Source of the DNA: Limonium bicolor
Lineage: Eukaryota > Streptophyta > Magnoliopsida > Caryophyllales > Plumbaginaceae
Assembly: GCA_023374045.1 (NCBI GenBank)
Contig: CM041780.1
Location: 171,178,085 to 171,242,084, forward strand
DNA length: 64,000 bases
Direction: 5' to 3'
Under the pieces are notes generated by a model that ran no database searches, was not told the origin of the DNA, and was given only the letters and a program-made list of their open reading frames with translations. Below are positions 23,301 through 32,635 of this stretch, one piece after another. Made by a program: the position numbers and the translations under genes. Each line of letters opens with the position of its first letter. Position 1 is the first letter of the stretch.

Positions 23301-24540
23301 ACAGTTTTCTTGTGACCTGCTTGCTAACGAGGTGTCCCTCGGCTCGTGTGCTATTTGTTTATGTGTGCCGACTAAACAAGATAAAGCATGCAACCGGTTA
23401 TATTGTGCTTATTGTGTGTGTGTTGATTTACACTAACACATGAGGCTTGAGGTTAGTTACTAACAAAGTTTAGTACAAATTGGATAGAGGTGAGGAATTA
23501 TATTGTTTGACAGTTGGTTAATACCCGAGAAATTTTAACTAACATTTGGTTATAAGATTTTCACTAACTGGAACTTAAGGGGGGAGTGAGGAATCCGGGA
23601 CTGACTCCGGTCATGCATGTTAAGGAAAGGGGGTCGGTATCTGAATCAGATCCGACTTCCGCTTAAGGACTTGTCTTCGGACTTGTTGCCTAGGGTCGAA
23701 TGTCGGCTCAGCTACATTGGATTTCCAGTCCAAGGTAGGAGGCTTTAAGATGGTGCGGTAGGATCACCTAAATCCTAAATTTTAAGATAAGCCGTTTATT
23801 CAACCAATGAAGTTAATAGCTCATTGGCTAGTGTTGCTTTTGACCCGACAAAATAAACATTGAGATAAGATACATCCATTTCTATTTAAAGAACGGATTG
23901 TATACTGAGATTAAGATAAGGATAAGACTGAGGTATGTTAAGATGGACTGAGGATAAGTGGAATTGGAACTTGAGGAGTGTACTGACTAACTCACTTGTT
24001 AAGAGAACGCTTTAAGTCGTTCATTGTGTGTGAACTATGCTTGTTCATTTGTAGATTAATGTTTTATTGCACTTCATATTATGATTGTGTATTTAATCAA
24101 TCTCCATGCTATCGACAATTAGTTGTCGTAGCCTCGTTAGCTTGGGGGCCATGAGAGAATCGTACCAGCAATTTTGCTAACCCCCTTTGGGGGTTGTTTT
24201 TATTTTGCAGGTAAGCGTCCCATGAAGAGTCACTCTGAGAGTAGGGGCGGTTAGACTTAGGCTGGGTTTATTTTTGAGCACGGGTTGCGCTTGTGTGCCC
24301 GTTTGTTGATACTTAAACTAGTGAAGGATTATGTTGTTACTTGAGATACTAGAAACTCGGTTGGTGGGTGTTTTAGTTGGTATGTATATTTTTGGATTAG
24401 CGTTTGTAAATATTTTAGGTTCGGTATATTCTGTTGTTCAGACCGTGGCAAGGTCCTGGTGTTAGTTTATTCCGCTGCGACGTTGTGATTAAGTTGTTAA
24501 GTTTGCGATAACCACAATTGGCCTAGGACGGGGTGTTACA
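20324..24540 (+). repeat. 5' LTR of copy B (4217 bp)
   Basis: TGAAATACCCCAAACC start and GGGGTGTTACA end, followed by the primer site. It is parallel to LTR A. Landmarks: a 13-base G run at 20853-20865, donor-like AAG|GTAAAG at 21262 with further AAGGTAA sites at 21427 and 21616, hairpin array 22686-22990, double hairpin 24167-24193, and acceptor-like TATTTTGCAG ending at 24210. No genes. Confidence 0.93.
22686..22990 (+). repeat. Five-unit hairpin array in LTR B
   Basis: Units near 22686, 22701-22761, 22833, 22905 and 22964. Arms are GACCGACCTT and AAGGTCGGTC, and in the last unit GACCGACCCT and AGGGTCGGTC. It occupies the same place in the LTR as the array in LTR A but with different, still complementary, arms. 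Confidence 0.82.
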
Positions 24541-24545
24541 AAAAG

Positions 24546-24557
24546 TGGTATCAGAGC
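24546..24557 (+). promoter_or_regulatory. Primer binding site of copy B (tRNA-Met type)
   Basis: TGGTATCAGAGC, five bases after the LTR end, the usual initiator-tRNA primer site of Tekay-type elements. Confidence 0.92.
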
Positions 24558-25171
24558 GTAGTTACGCTGTGATCAAGAAATACCGGACATAGGTAACCAC
24601 CGAGTTAGGATATGAGTTCAGATATAAGTAATGGGCTAAGGGTGTGAGAAGTTAGAGTGAGTAGAGTCAGATAACCACTATTAAGTGTGGATACGAACCT
24701 AATGTGAGTTGTGCTTATTCAGATGTTAGGAAGGAGAGGAGGCCGAGGCCGTGGCCGAGGAGACGAGTCTACTGAGATATCGGGAGGGCAGACGATCACA
24801 GAGATCGTGGCTGCCGCATTAGGGAACATGGGCTATCAGCCTGGTGTTGGTGCACCACCTCCACCGCCACAGCCCCGGGAACCGAATTGGGTGAAGAGTC
24901 TGGCTGACCTTCGACCCGCACACTGTACACCGCACTACTACAAGCCAAGTACTATCCCGCCCATGTCCAGACGAAGAAGCGCTTATAGTTGGATGCGCTT
25001 AAGCAGACGGACAAGATGACGGTGGACGAGTATTACTCAGAGTTCACCGCCTTGCTTCGTCTTCTGCCGGGTCTTGGATATTCAGACCAGATTCTGGTGG
25101 ACCACTTCTATGGAGGGCTTAGCCATCGACTCCGCTACAGCATAGGGCCGACGAGTTATACTACCTTGCAG

Positions 25172-25253
25172 GTAATGAGAACGATTAAGATATGAATAAG
25201 TGAGTAAGATTTAGATTTTGAGAAATAAGAGAAACTAATACTTTGGAAAGTAG
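25172..25253 (+). other. Putative spliceosomal intron 1 in gag (82 nt)
   Basis: CAG|GTAATGAG donor, AAAGTAG|G acceptor, and an ACTAATAC branch-point-like site about 20 nt before the acceptor. It is much richer in A/T than its flanks. Removal joins codon CAG to GAG in phase 0 and keeps the gag frame open. Confidence 0.65.
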
Positions 25254-25500
25254 GAGTGCTATCATGCCGCTGCTAAGGTTGAGATAACCATCCAGCTGAG
25301 AGACGAGGATAATGCTAAGAGGAAGAGTGCCGGGAAGAGCACAAAGAACCAAGGGCAAGGTGGGTACAAGAAACAGAAGTACCAGCCTCAGGCCCAGAAG
25401 AGTTAGAAAGGGAAGGTGGAGATCGAGAAGGCTACTGAAGAGCCACTGAAGTTGACTTATGCTATTGATGCGAAGCCCCTACGCTCTAAGGCGCCAAAGC

Positions 25501-25580
25501 GTAATGAAATGAACATTGAGTGAATTAAGAAACATTTAGCAACCGTTAAAGATATAAGTACTAATATTGAGAATGATCAG
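25501..25580 (+). other. Putative spliceosomal intron 2 in gag (80 nt)
   Basis: Donor AAGC|GTAATGAA, acceptor GATCAG|G, and TACTAATA branch-like site about 20 nt before the acceptor. Removal joins C+GA to make an Arg codon and leads straight into the zinc-knuckle frame. Confidence 0.65.
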
Positions 25581-25922
25581 GATCTGAGACTGGGAAGGGA
25601 GCCGGTGGTGGCTACCAACGACGCTACATTTGTCAGTGGTGTCACGAGGACCGCCCCGGGCTCGACTGTAAGGGAAACAAGGTGGAATGTAATTTTTGTG
25701 GGGTGTACGGACACCGAGCTTATGAGTGCTTCCGGAACCCCGAGAGCAAAGCCTTTAGGCCCAAAATGAAGGGCAAGGGCAAGACTGATCAGGGAGCTGG
25801 ATTCGACAGTCAGAAGGGAGCGCAGCAAGCTGCAAACAAGAACCCCCGGGTAGTCCAGAAGTCGGGACCCACACTACACATGGTGGATCGGGACGATGAG
25901 GCTGAACCCTCATCGAGACCAG

Positions 25923-26099
25923 GTACCGCTATAAACCATTAAGTAATAAAATTACCTACTTACCGCATTTCATGCATACTTGGTGAATAATTGAGTTGGA
26001 TGAGAATAAGATGAGATTAGAACTTAAGTAAGACATAACCTATTACCACCTTAGGAAACTTCAACATTTGCTATCCCATACCTTCAACACCTAACCTGA
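25923..26099 (+). other. AT-rich lead-in to the AlkB cassette
   Basis: Starts with a donor-like AG|GTACCG. It ends near a branch-like CTAAC (26091-26095) and a possible acceptor AAAG at 26102. No coding sequence is seen. Confidence 0.5.
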
Positions 26100-26787
26100 A
26101 AGACACCGACATTGAAACCCGAGACTCCAACCGAACAATGTCAGGTTATCCGCCCAGGTATGATTTTATTAAGGGGATACCTGACACCCGAAGCACAAAT
26201 AGCCATCGTCAGGAGATGCAGTCAGCTAGGAGTGGGACCGGGAGGTTTTTATACACCGGAGTACCCAGGAGGAGCAAGGATGAAGTTAAAGATGATGAGC
26301 TTAGGCAAGGATTGGAATCCGTATGCCAAGACTTACCATACCACGAGAGCACAAGATGGAGTCTCAGCACCGGGAATACCCGAAGAGTTCCATCCGGTTA
26401 TTACACAAGTCGTGGAGATCGCTCAGCAGCTGGAAGCTGACCCGATCCCAGACATCCAAGCAGACCTTTGCATTGTGAATTTCTACAAGAAAGATGGACG
26501 ACTCTGATTACATCAGGATAAGGACAAGACAACAAAGTCTCTCAAAAGAGGGATACCCGTAGTGTCTTGGTCCATTGGAGATGATGCAGAATTTTTGTAC
26601 GGCGAGCAGAAGCGTGCGGACCGTGCTAATAAGTTAGTACTGTAAATCTTGAGATGTATTAGTTATGGGGGAGAATCAAGAATGTTGTACCATGGAATTA
26701 AGAGAATTAGCTGAATACGCACCGTCAGCAGTGATTAGTGCGACACCCATGAGACCAGGACGGTTAAACCTAACCTTTAGACAATAT
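26100..26787 (+). pseudogene. AlkB/ALKBH1-like dioxygenase domain of copy B
   Basis: Second copy of the captured domain, with the N-terminal part missing from copy A: RPGMILLRGYLTPEAQIAIV, LGVGPGGFYTPEY, then MKLKMMSLGKDWNPYAKTY, all typical of plant ALKBH1. The frame is open from 26100 to TGA 26505-26507, which replaces the residue just before LHQDKD. The iron-binding HxD and the stretch GIPVVSWSIGDDAEFLYGEQ follow in the same frame until TAA near 26643. The distal His (YHGI) and RPGRLNLTFRQY are present after small shifts. The AlkB frame (position modulo 3 = 0) differs from the gag frame (modulo 3 = 2), so simple read-through would not give a Gag-AlkB fusion. As written it is inactive. Confidence 0.88.
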
Positions 26788-26959
26788 TTTTATGTAATGC
26801 TTTCAGTATGAATAAGGAAAGAGGGAAGGGAGCACATTGATGTAACCAGGATGGTTTTAAAAAATGACAGTGTTGTTCATATTAATTGTTCGACTCTTGT
26901 TTACCATCATTACTCATGAAGCTTGTGAAATACAATTAGGTTAGGACTCGGTACGGAAG

Positions 26960-27214
26960 GTGCGCTAAGCATAGTACAGAGGCACAGGCCGACGCAAGCG
27001 AGTCTATCCTCACACCGGAACCTTTCCGATTAATGGAATGGAGGCATCAGTTCTCTTCGACTCGGGGGACCTCGCATACCTTTCTCGGCATCATTTGCGA
27101 TAGGTTGGGGCTGAACTGATGAGCTACCCGAACTTCATGGTTACGCTCCAGTCTATGGAGAAGGTTCGTTGCATCCTCGCTATACCGGAGGAGCCATCAT
27201 TAAGAATTAAGGGT
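26960..27214 (+). pseudogene. Start of protease of copy B, cut by insertion C
   Basis: Matches copy A from its first protease codons (GCGCTAAGCATA) through the active-site region (CTCTTCGACTCGGG) with several small indels. It ends where the reverse LTR of C begins. Confidence 0.82.
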
Positions 27215-30200
27215 TGTAACACCCCTACCGTTATAGCTGTCATTACCGTCCAACCTCCTCGTGCTTCCAGATTCACAGCCGGAACATACTTACATCCGGC
27301 AGGTGACACATGTCGTTAGTCACCCACGTGACTAACAAGGCTACTATTACTGACATACAGCATCGGTCTGATGCCGGAATCCCCGAGTACTACACACCTA
27401 CAATACATACTCCACTTACCAAATAAATACTTCGATATTCATCCACACTTTGTCCTTTCGATACGATATCAATTAATTGTACATTCGAGTCCACCACTAA
27501 ATTCCTATACAAATCCATACCGCCTTCAATCCATTCGTACTCCTAAAGAGCTATATCTACCCATTCCTCGCTCGCATATACAGATAGCAATACACAAGGT
27601 GTACCCCTTAGTACACTACTACTTCAAGGCCACAAGTCCAATACTACTTTCTACAATCTACGTTGTCACCGGTCTCTAATTGCGACCATGTCTGCTTCGG
27701 TACCTGCACATTAAAAACGTTCCCCTAGGGGGTCAGCTTTCGCTGCATATGATAACCGCATACCCCGCGTACTAGTGAGGGTACGCCGACCACTTGATCG
27801 AATACATGCAATTGATTTCATTCAAACATACATGTATACATGCTCTTATACACAATACTATAATACTTACGCAAGGAATACCGTATACACTCCAGCACAT
27901 ACCAAGAGATTACACAAGCCCAACAATACTTACTTACCTTCTTCCAAAATACCCATTCACGATACACCCAATACATACCCTTACATACTCAATCCATACA
28001 TAATACATAAACAATGCCCAATAATTTGTTAGCTTCATTTGTCCACCCGGGTTAATCGGGTGGAGATTACTCTTTTACTCGTTACACAATACTTACGCAT
28101 ACATACTCATACTTTACTTACTTACTTACTCAAGTCAAGTCGTCGGACCCGGTCCGCCCGGGACTACTCTGTCCCACCACCGGATTTACTTGGTTCACCA
28201 TCCAGGATGCTACCCATTTAAGGGATTTGGGCCGTGGACCAGTTTAGAACTAGGAATCGGATCCAACCTCTTGGTCTCCTCATCCTCACGGCGTGGCCGA
28301 GCTATATCGGACTTCTACTCATTCCAATTTACTTAGTACTTTTTGTTAGGTTAGGTGGTTATGGAATAGTAGAAGTCATTCACTCCAGCACATACACAAT
28401 ACATTGCTCAATACACGTACATATGAAATACAATACAATACATAGTACAATACAAGATTCAAATACACTTCATCATCATTCATATGTTTCATGAATTATA
28501 CAAACTATTGTTCAAGACAAATATCGAGAACAACGTAAACAAGCAAAAGTAAGTGCAATATAGTCTGATTCATGCGTTTATCTTATTAGGTGATCAAGTA
28601 AGCACACAAATCGGGGTAACCAGATTAGGATACAGGGCATGAAGAAATCATACCTTTTCCAGAGATTTACTTTACCGGGTGTTTCCTTGTTCCTTTGGTT
28701 CACTCTCGTTCCTCGAGTCTTATTCTCGAACCTCCGGCTACATGCCAAACGGTTCCATCAATACTAAGCATTACACTACATACATAGTTACTACTCCCAT
28801 ACTTACCCCGTTATCCCGTTGTTCGGTTTAATTTAATGTTCTTTAACTTACAACTTTCTTAAATTACTTCTTTACACTTCTTAGGGCCTTTAAAGGTCAC
28901 CAAACAAGGCCTTAACAACTTCTAAAACCATTACCGAGCAATCCCCCATCATTTAAACCCTAAAAATCACATTCTGCAAGTTTTTAGGGGTGGTCCGGGA
29001 CTTGGTCCGCACCCAAGGTCCCGGACCATTCATTGAATTCACTCTCGGCTGATTTTGGCTATTGGTCCGGGTCTTCATGCTTAACCCAAATCCCGGACCT
29101 TGAACTTACAAAACTCACGGCCATTTTTCAAGGGGTGGTCCGGGTCCTTGTATGGGACCTAAGTCCCGACCACCCACTGCTATCTATCTCGGTTTAGTTT
29201 TTACATGTTGGTCCGGGACTTAGTCCTGGACTTAAGTCCCAGACCCTACCAATTCCTACAGATTTTGACATTTTCAAATCTGTTACAATCCTCACTTTGC
29301 CTAATTAATTCCCAAATGTTCCTACACTTAATCCCACATGTTTAGCACCTAATTAAACTTCTAAACATGTCTAAATCCATTACCAATTCATTACTCCTCT
29401 CCATACTAATTCACACATACATTTTCTACATTTCCCTTTCAACACTTATACACATCCTTCCTAGTTCTGTTTTGCTACAGATTTTAGTTCCTACTTCCTC
29501 CATATATAGTTTCATCTCCAAATTCCATTTCCAAGGCCTACAATGCATTATCATGCCTCTTCAAGTTCAACACTCCTTTTACTAGGTCTTGCACACAAAC
29601 TCTCCTAGTTTCTCCAATATAATTCAACAACTCTTGTTACAGATTTTATCCCTTGACTTTACCTACTATAATAATCTATCTATGGTTTCTAAACATCTCT
29701 ACTAAACCCAATACATACCTTGGTTCTCCCATTCACCAAGTCATCCTTAATGCACTATTCCTACTAAAATTTCACCATAGTTCACCTACTTTTCTTACTT
29801 ATCCACACACCTCCTTTCTCATCAAATTCATCCCTATTCTAGCTATACCACAAGGGTTCTACCAGCACACATACAAATATAAATTCATCAATACTTTCTC
29901 AATCCACAATTCCAATACACATACACATCACATTTGGCTCCAAAGCCTACAATTCAAATACTTGCTCTTAAATACTCGAACTTCCACACTTCAATACTAA
30001 TACAACTTTTGGGTTCTTTAAAATTGGTTTACCCATTCCCATTACTTAATGCATCAAATTTAGTATTAGGAAAGAGCTCTTACCTTGAGCTTATATTTCC
30101 TATTTCTTTCTCACTTTTTCCTCCTTCTTCCTTTCTTGTCTCAAAATCGGTTATGTGGGGAATAGAGTTGCCAAACTCCATTCCCATCACCCCATGAACA

Positions 30201-31416
30201 CAAAACAATTGCAATTAATTTACTAACCCTTAAATTAACACTAATTCATTGAAGTGTTTATAACAAGATTTCTAGGGTTTACCTTTAGAGTGTTTTAGGA
30301 GGGGTTTTAGCCCTTGGCTCAAGAAGGTGAATCCACCACCATTGTAAGGTTGATAATATGCTCAAAAGAGAGAGAGAGAGAAAATGGAGTATTATAAGGA
30401 GGTAAAAATCGGTTACCAAAGGAGGTGGAGAAAACATGGGATTTTCATGAAGATTTTTACTTTAATGGAGAGAGAGGACTCCAAGCTACACATTGATGCT
30501 ATTTTCTTCACCAATGGGGTATACCCACGAAAATGAACTTCTTCATTTTGGAATTTTTAAAAGAGGGGAGTGTAGAGGAGAATGAGGGAAGCAAGAATAT
30601 ATATTTATTTTTGCATTTGGAGCTCACATGGAGGTGGAGCATGGAGTCAAAGTGGAGAAGCCATTGGAGCTTCTTGGAGCTTCAAAAATCATCCAGCATA
30701 GGAGGGAGAAGAGAGAGAAATCGGTGGGGGGGGAGAAGAGGGTAGGAGAGAGATGAGGGAAATGAGAGAGTGAGGTGAGAGAAGAGGGTAAAGTAGCTTT
30801 TTACTTTACTCTTTTGCTTTTTGATTCTCTTTATTTGTTAACTAGTTACATGTGTGTGTGAGGGGTTACTTAACCCATTAAAAACCGGTCCCCTACTGTT
30901 ATACTAGCTGGAGCGGTTTTCGTCTTTTACAGAAAACGCTCGTTATTTTACCCGGTTTAGGTACTATTACTAATCGGGCCCGTTTTCTGGAATTTTCTCG
31001 TTTAATTATTTTTATTGGTTATTAAGCTTCCATAAATGCTTAATAGTTGTTATTTAATGATTTATAATTTTTACGGGTCCGTTTGACCACTTAAAGTCAC
31101 GTTTTCGGGTTTTCTCGAAAAACGTGCTCTAAAGCTCTATTAGCGTTTTAATTCATTATTTGGATCCGTTTTCTTCGGGAGTTGTTCCCATATATTATTT
31201 AGGTCTTATTAAACCTTTGGAATCCATATAATACGCTATCCGGGGTCCCATACCTCCTATGGTTATTTAACGCTTATTTAGCGTTTTTTGCTTTTTAAGC
31301 GTTTCTTTATTTCTTTTTGTTTTATTTTTCCTCACCAATACTACTTAAGCATTATTAGGCTCTTAAATAAGGATTAGAATAATCTTAATCACTATATTTA
31401 AGTTTGGGGTATTTCA
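27215..31416 (-). repeat. 3' LTR of copy C (4202 bp)
   Basis: On the minus strand it begins TGAAATACCCCAAAC at 31416 and ends GGGGTGTTACA at 27215. Landmarks on the minus strand: donor-like CAAG|GTAAGA at 30083, hairpin units 28991-29260, stems CAGC-GAAA-GCTG with CCCCTAGGGG (27722-27745), and acceptor-like TGCAG|GTACC ending at 27704. Small open frames here are chance. Confidence 0.92.
28991..29260 (-). repeat. Four-unit hairpin array in LTR C
   Basis: Units near 28991, 29063, 29146 and 29219. Arms of type TGGTCCGGGACTT and AAGTCCCGGACCA, with matched changes in some units (GGTCCGGGT with ATCCCGGACC). Same LTR position as the arrays of A and B. Confidence 0.8.
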
Positions 31417-32635
31417 ATCTACCCCCCTTAAGAACTTTGTCCTCAAAGTTGCTCAAGGTTATAGGATTACGATACTTGCTCGTTCATACTTGTCTATGCC
31501 AAAAGCCGTACATTCTTCCTCCTTACAATTCCTAAATCCATTACTCCAGGTTTCTACTCTCCATACCTTACCAATGTACAATACTTACTCAAATCCACAT
31601 TACTACCAGCCATCCAGTTCCTCATTACAAAATCTAAACATACATACAGTGCAAAGCTATCCCCAAAGCAATGCAATACACATTACAATCCTGCAGGCAC
31701 TCCGGTCATCTAGACACAGGACTCCTCTATGTCCCGCTGCCCTTGGAATAATACAACATGCTACATTGCTATCCTCTCCGATATAAGCTTCTAACCAAAT
31801 CTTCATTCTCAGTCTAAGGAAAATCCTTCCAACAGCTAATTAGAAATCCTTCTACAGCATACAACTCCCAATTTCAATTTATATTCATTACATCTATCCT
31901 ATGCGTGATTCTTGTGACCACTTGAGGGGAGCTTCAAGAATCGTTCGACCCTGATGTGATCAACACCAGTGTTGAACTATCTTTCCACTCCAATTTGTGT
32001 TCGGTTTCCCTTGATCTGATCAGGATCAAGTTCGACTTCCCATATCAGATTCAAACAAACAAATAATTTAATTGTTTCCATTTTCTATCTTTTTACCCTT
32101 TCTAGTTATAATTACAATTTCACACATCTCCAAAGGATGGAATCCCGTCCATCAATCATTCTCAATATACTTCCCAAATACTTACCTCGAGGTTCAATAC
32201 CTAAGTGCTCATTTCATCAATCTTCTCTACTTTCATCCATCACTCTCCAATATTCTAACTAGGGATTACCATACTTGTAAAATTTTGTTGTCCTCAATTT
32301 ACTTCCAATCATTTACCTAGGTATACACTACCCCTAGACTTCATTCATCTACTACTCTCATTCATTTTGTACTACTTCTTCCAAGGTTACAATACTTGTG
32401 GAGTTCCGCCCACTACTCATTACTTTTCTTTTACTAATACTCTTACATTGTGTTACAAGGCAGGTATATCCATCCTATGGTATTTGCATCTCTCATGCCT
32501 AATTACCACGATTTTGATATGAATGAATACTTATGTTTGTTTAACATAGGCATCAATCATCAATTCGTTCCTCATTTGTGCTATGCACATTATCGTTTAT
32601 GTGTTTTCTTCATGAAACTTATACTAAGCGGTTTT
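31417..32635 (-). other. Copy C interior next to the 3' LTR
   Basis: On the minus strand, hairpin AACTTTG/CAAAGTT with an AGGA loop (about 31435-31452) precedes TTAAGGGGGGTAGAT, the LTR-adjacent purine tract (31417-31431). The rest holds no recognisable gene. Confidence 0.65.
32631..32635. repeat. Target-site duplication of solo LTR H, left copy (GTTTT)
   Basis: GTTTT at 32631-32635 and at 34681-34685 exactly flank H, the 5-bp duplication expected of Ty3/gypsy integration. Confidence 0.75.

Larger units (their letters stand above)
24723..25922 (+). pseudogene. gag of copy B, split by two intron-like intervals
   Basis: Gag builds the particle and binds RNA. The ATG at 24723 starts MLGRRGGRGRGRG. 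A deletion and frameshift near 24910-24990 remove part of the capsid region. DALKQTDKMTVDEYYSEFTALLRLL and YGGLSHRLRY follow. The frame stops inside an AT-rich interval at 25172-25253, resumes in 25254-25500 (ECYHAAAKVEITIQLRDE), is broken again by 25501-25580, and resumes to 25922. The last part has a zinc-finger-like CQWCHEDRPGLDC and a canonical CCHC knuckle C-NF-C-GVYG-H-RAYE-C near 25688-25730. TAG near 24988 and TAG near 25404 are extra lesions. Confidence 0.85.
20324..27214 (+). mobile_element. Tekay-like copy B (5' LTR, gag, AlkB, start of protease), interrupted by C
   Basis: Same family as copy A: LTR, AlkB cassette and protease segments match in order. It sits inside the 3' LTR of F and is cut at 27214, within the protease, by copy C in reverse orientation. 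The sequence before the cut (GAGGAGCCATCATTAAGAAT) matches copy A at about 938-958. Confidence 0.92.

Noticed and set aside
1..27214. A and B as two halves of one split element
   Set aside because: Both contain AlkB and protease starts and each has its own LTR next to different flanks; B sits inside F.
29367..30197. Hydrophobic Thr/Leu/Ile-rich frames, repeated at 41400-42281
   Set aside because: Plus-strand frames inside the minus-strand LTR of C; compositional products of T/C-rich DNA.
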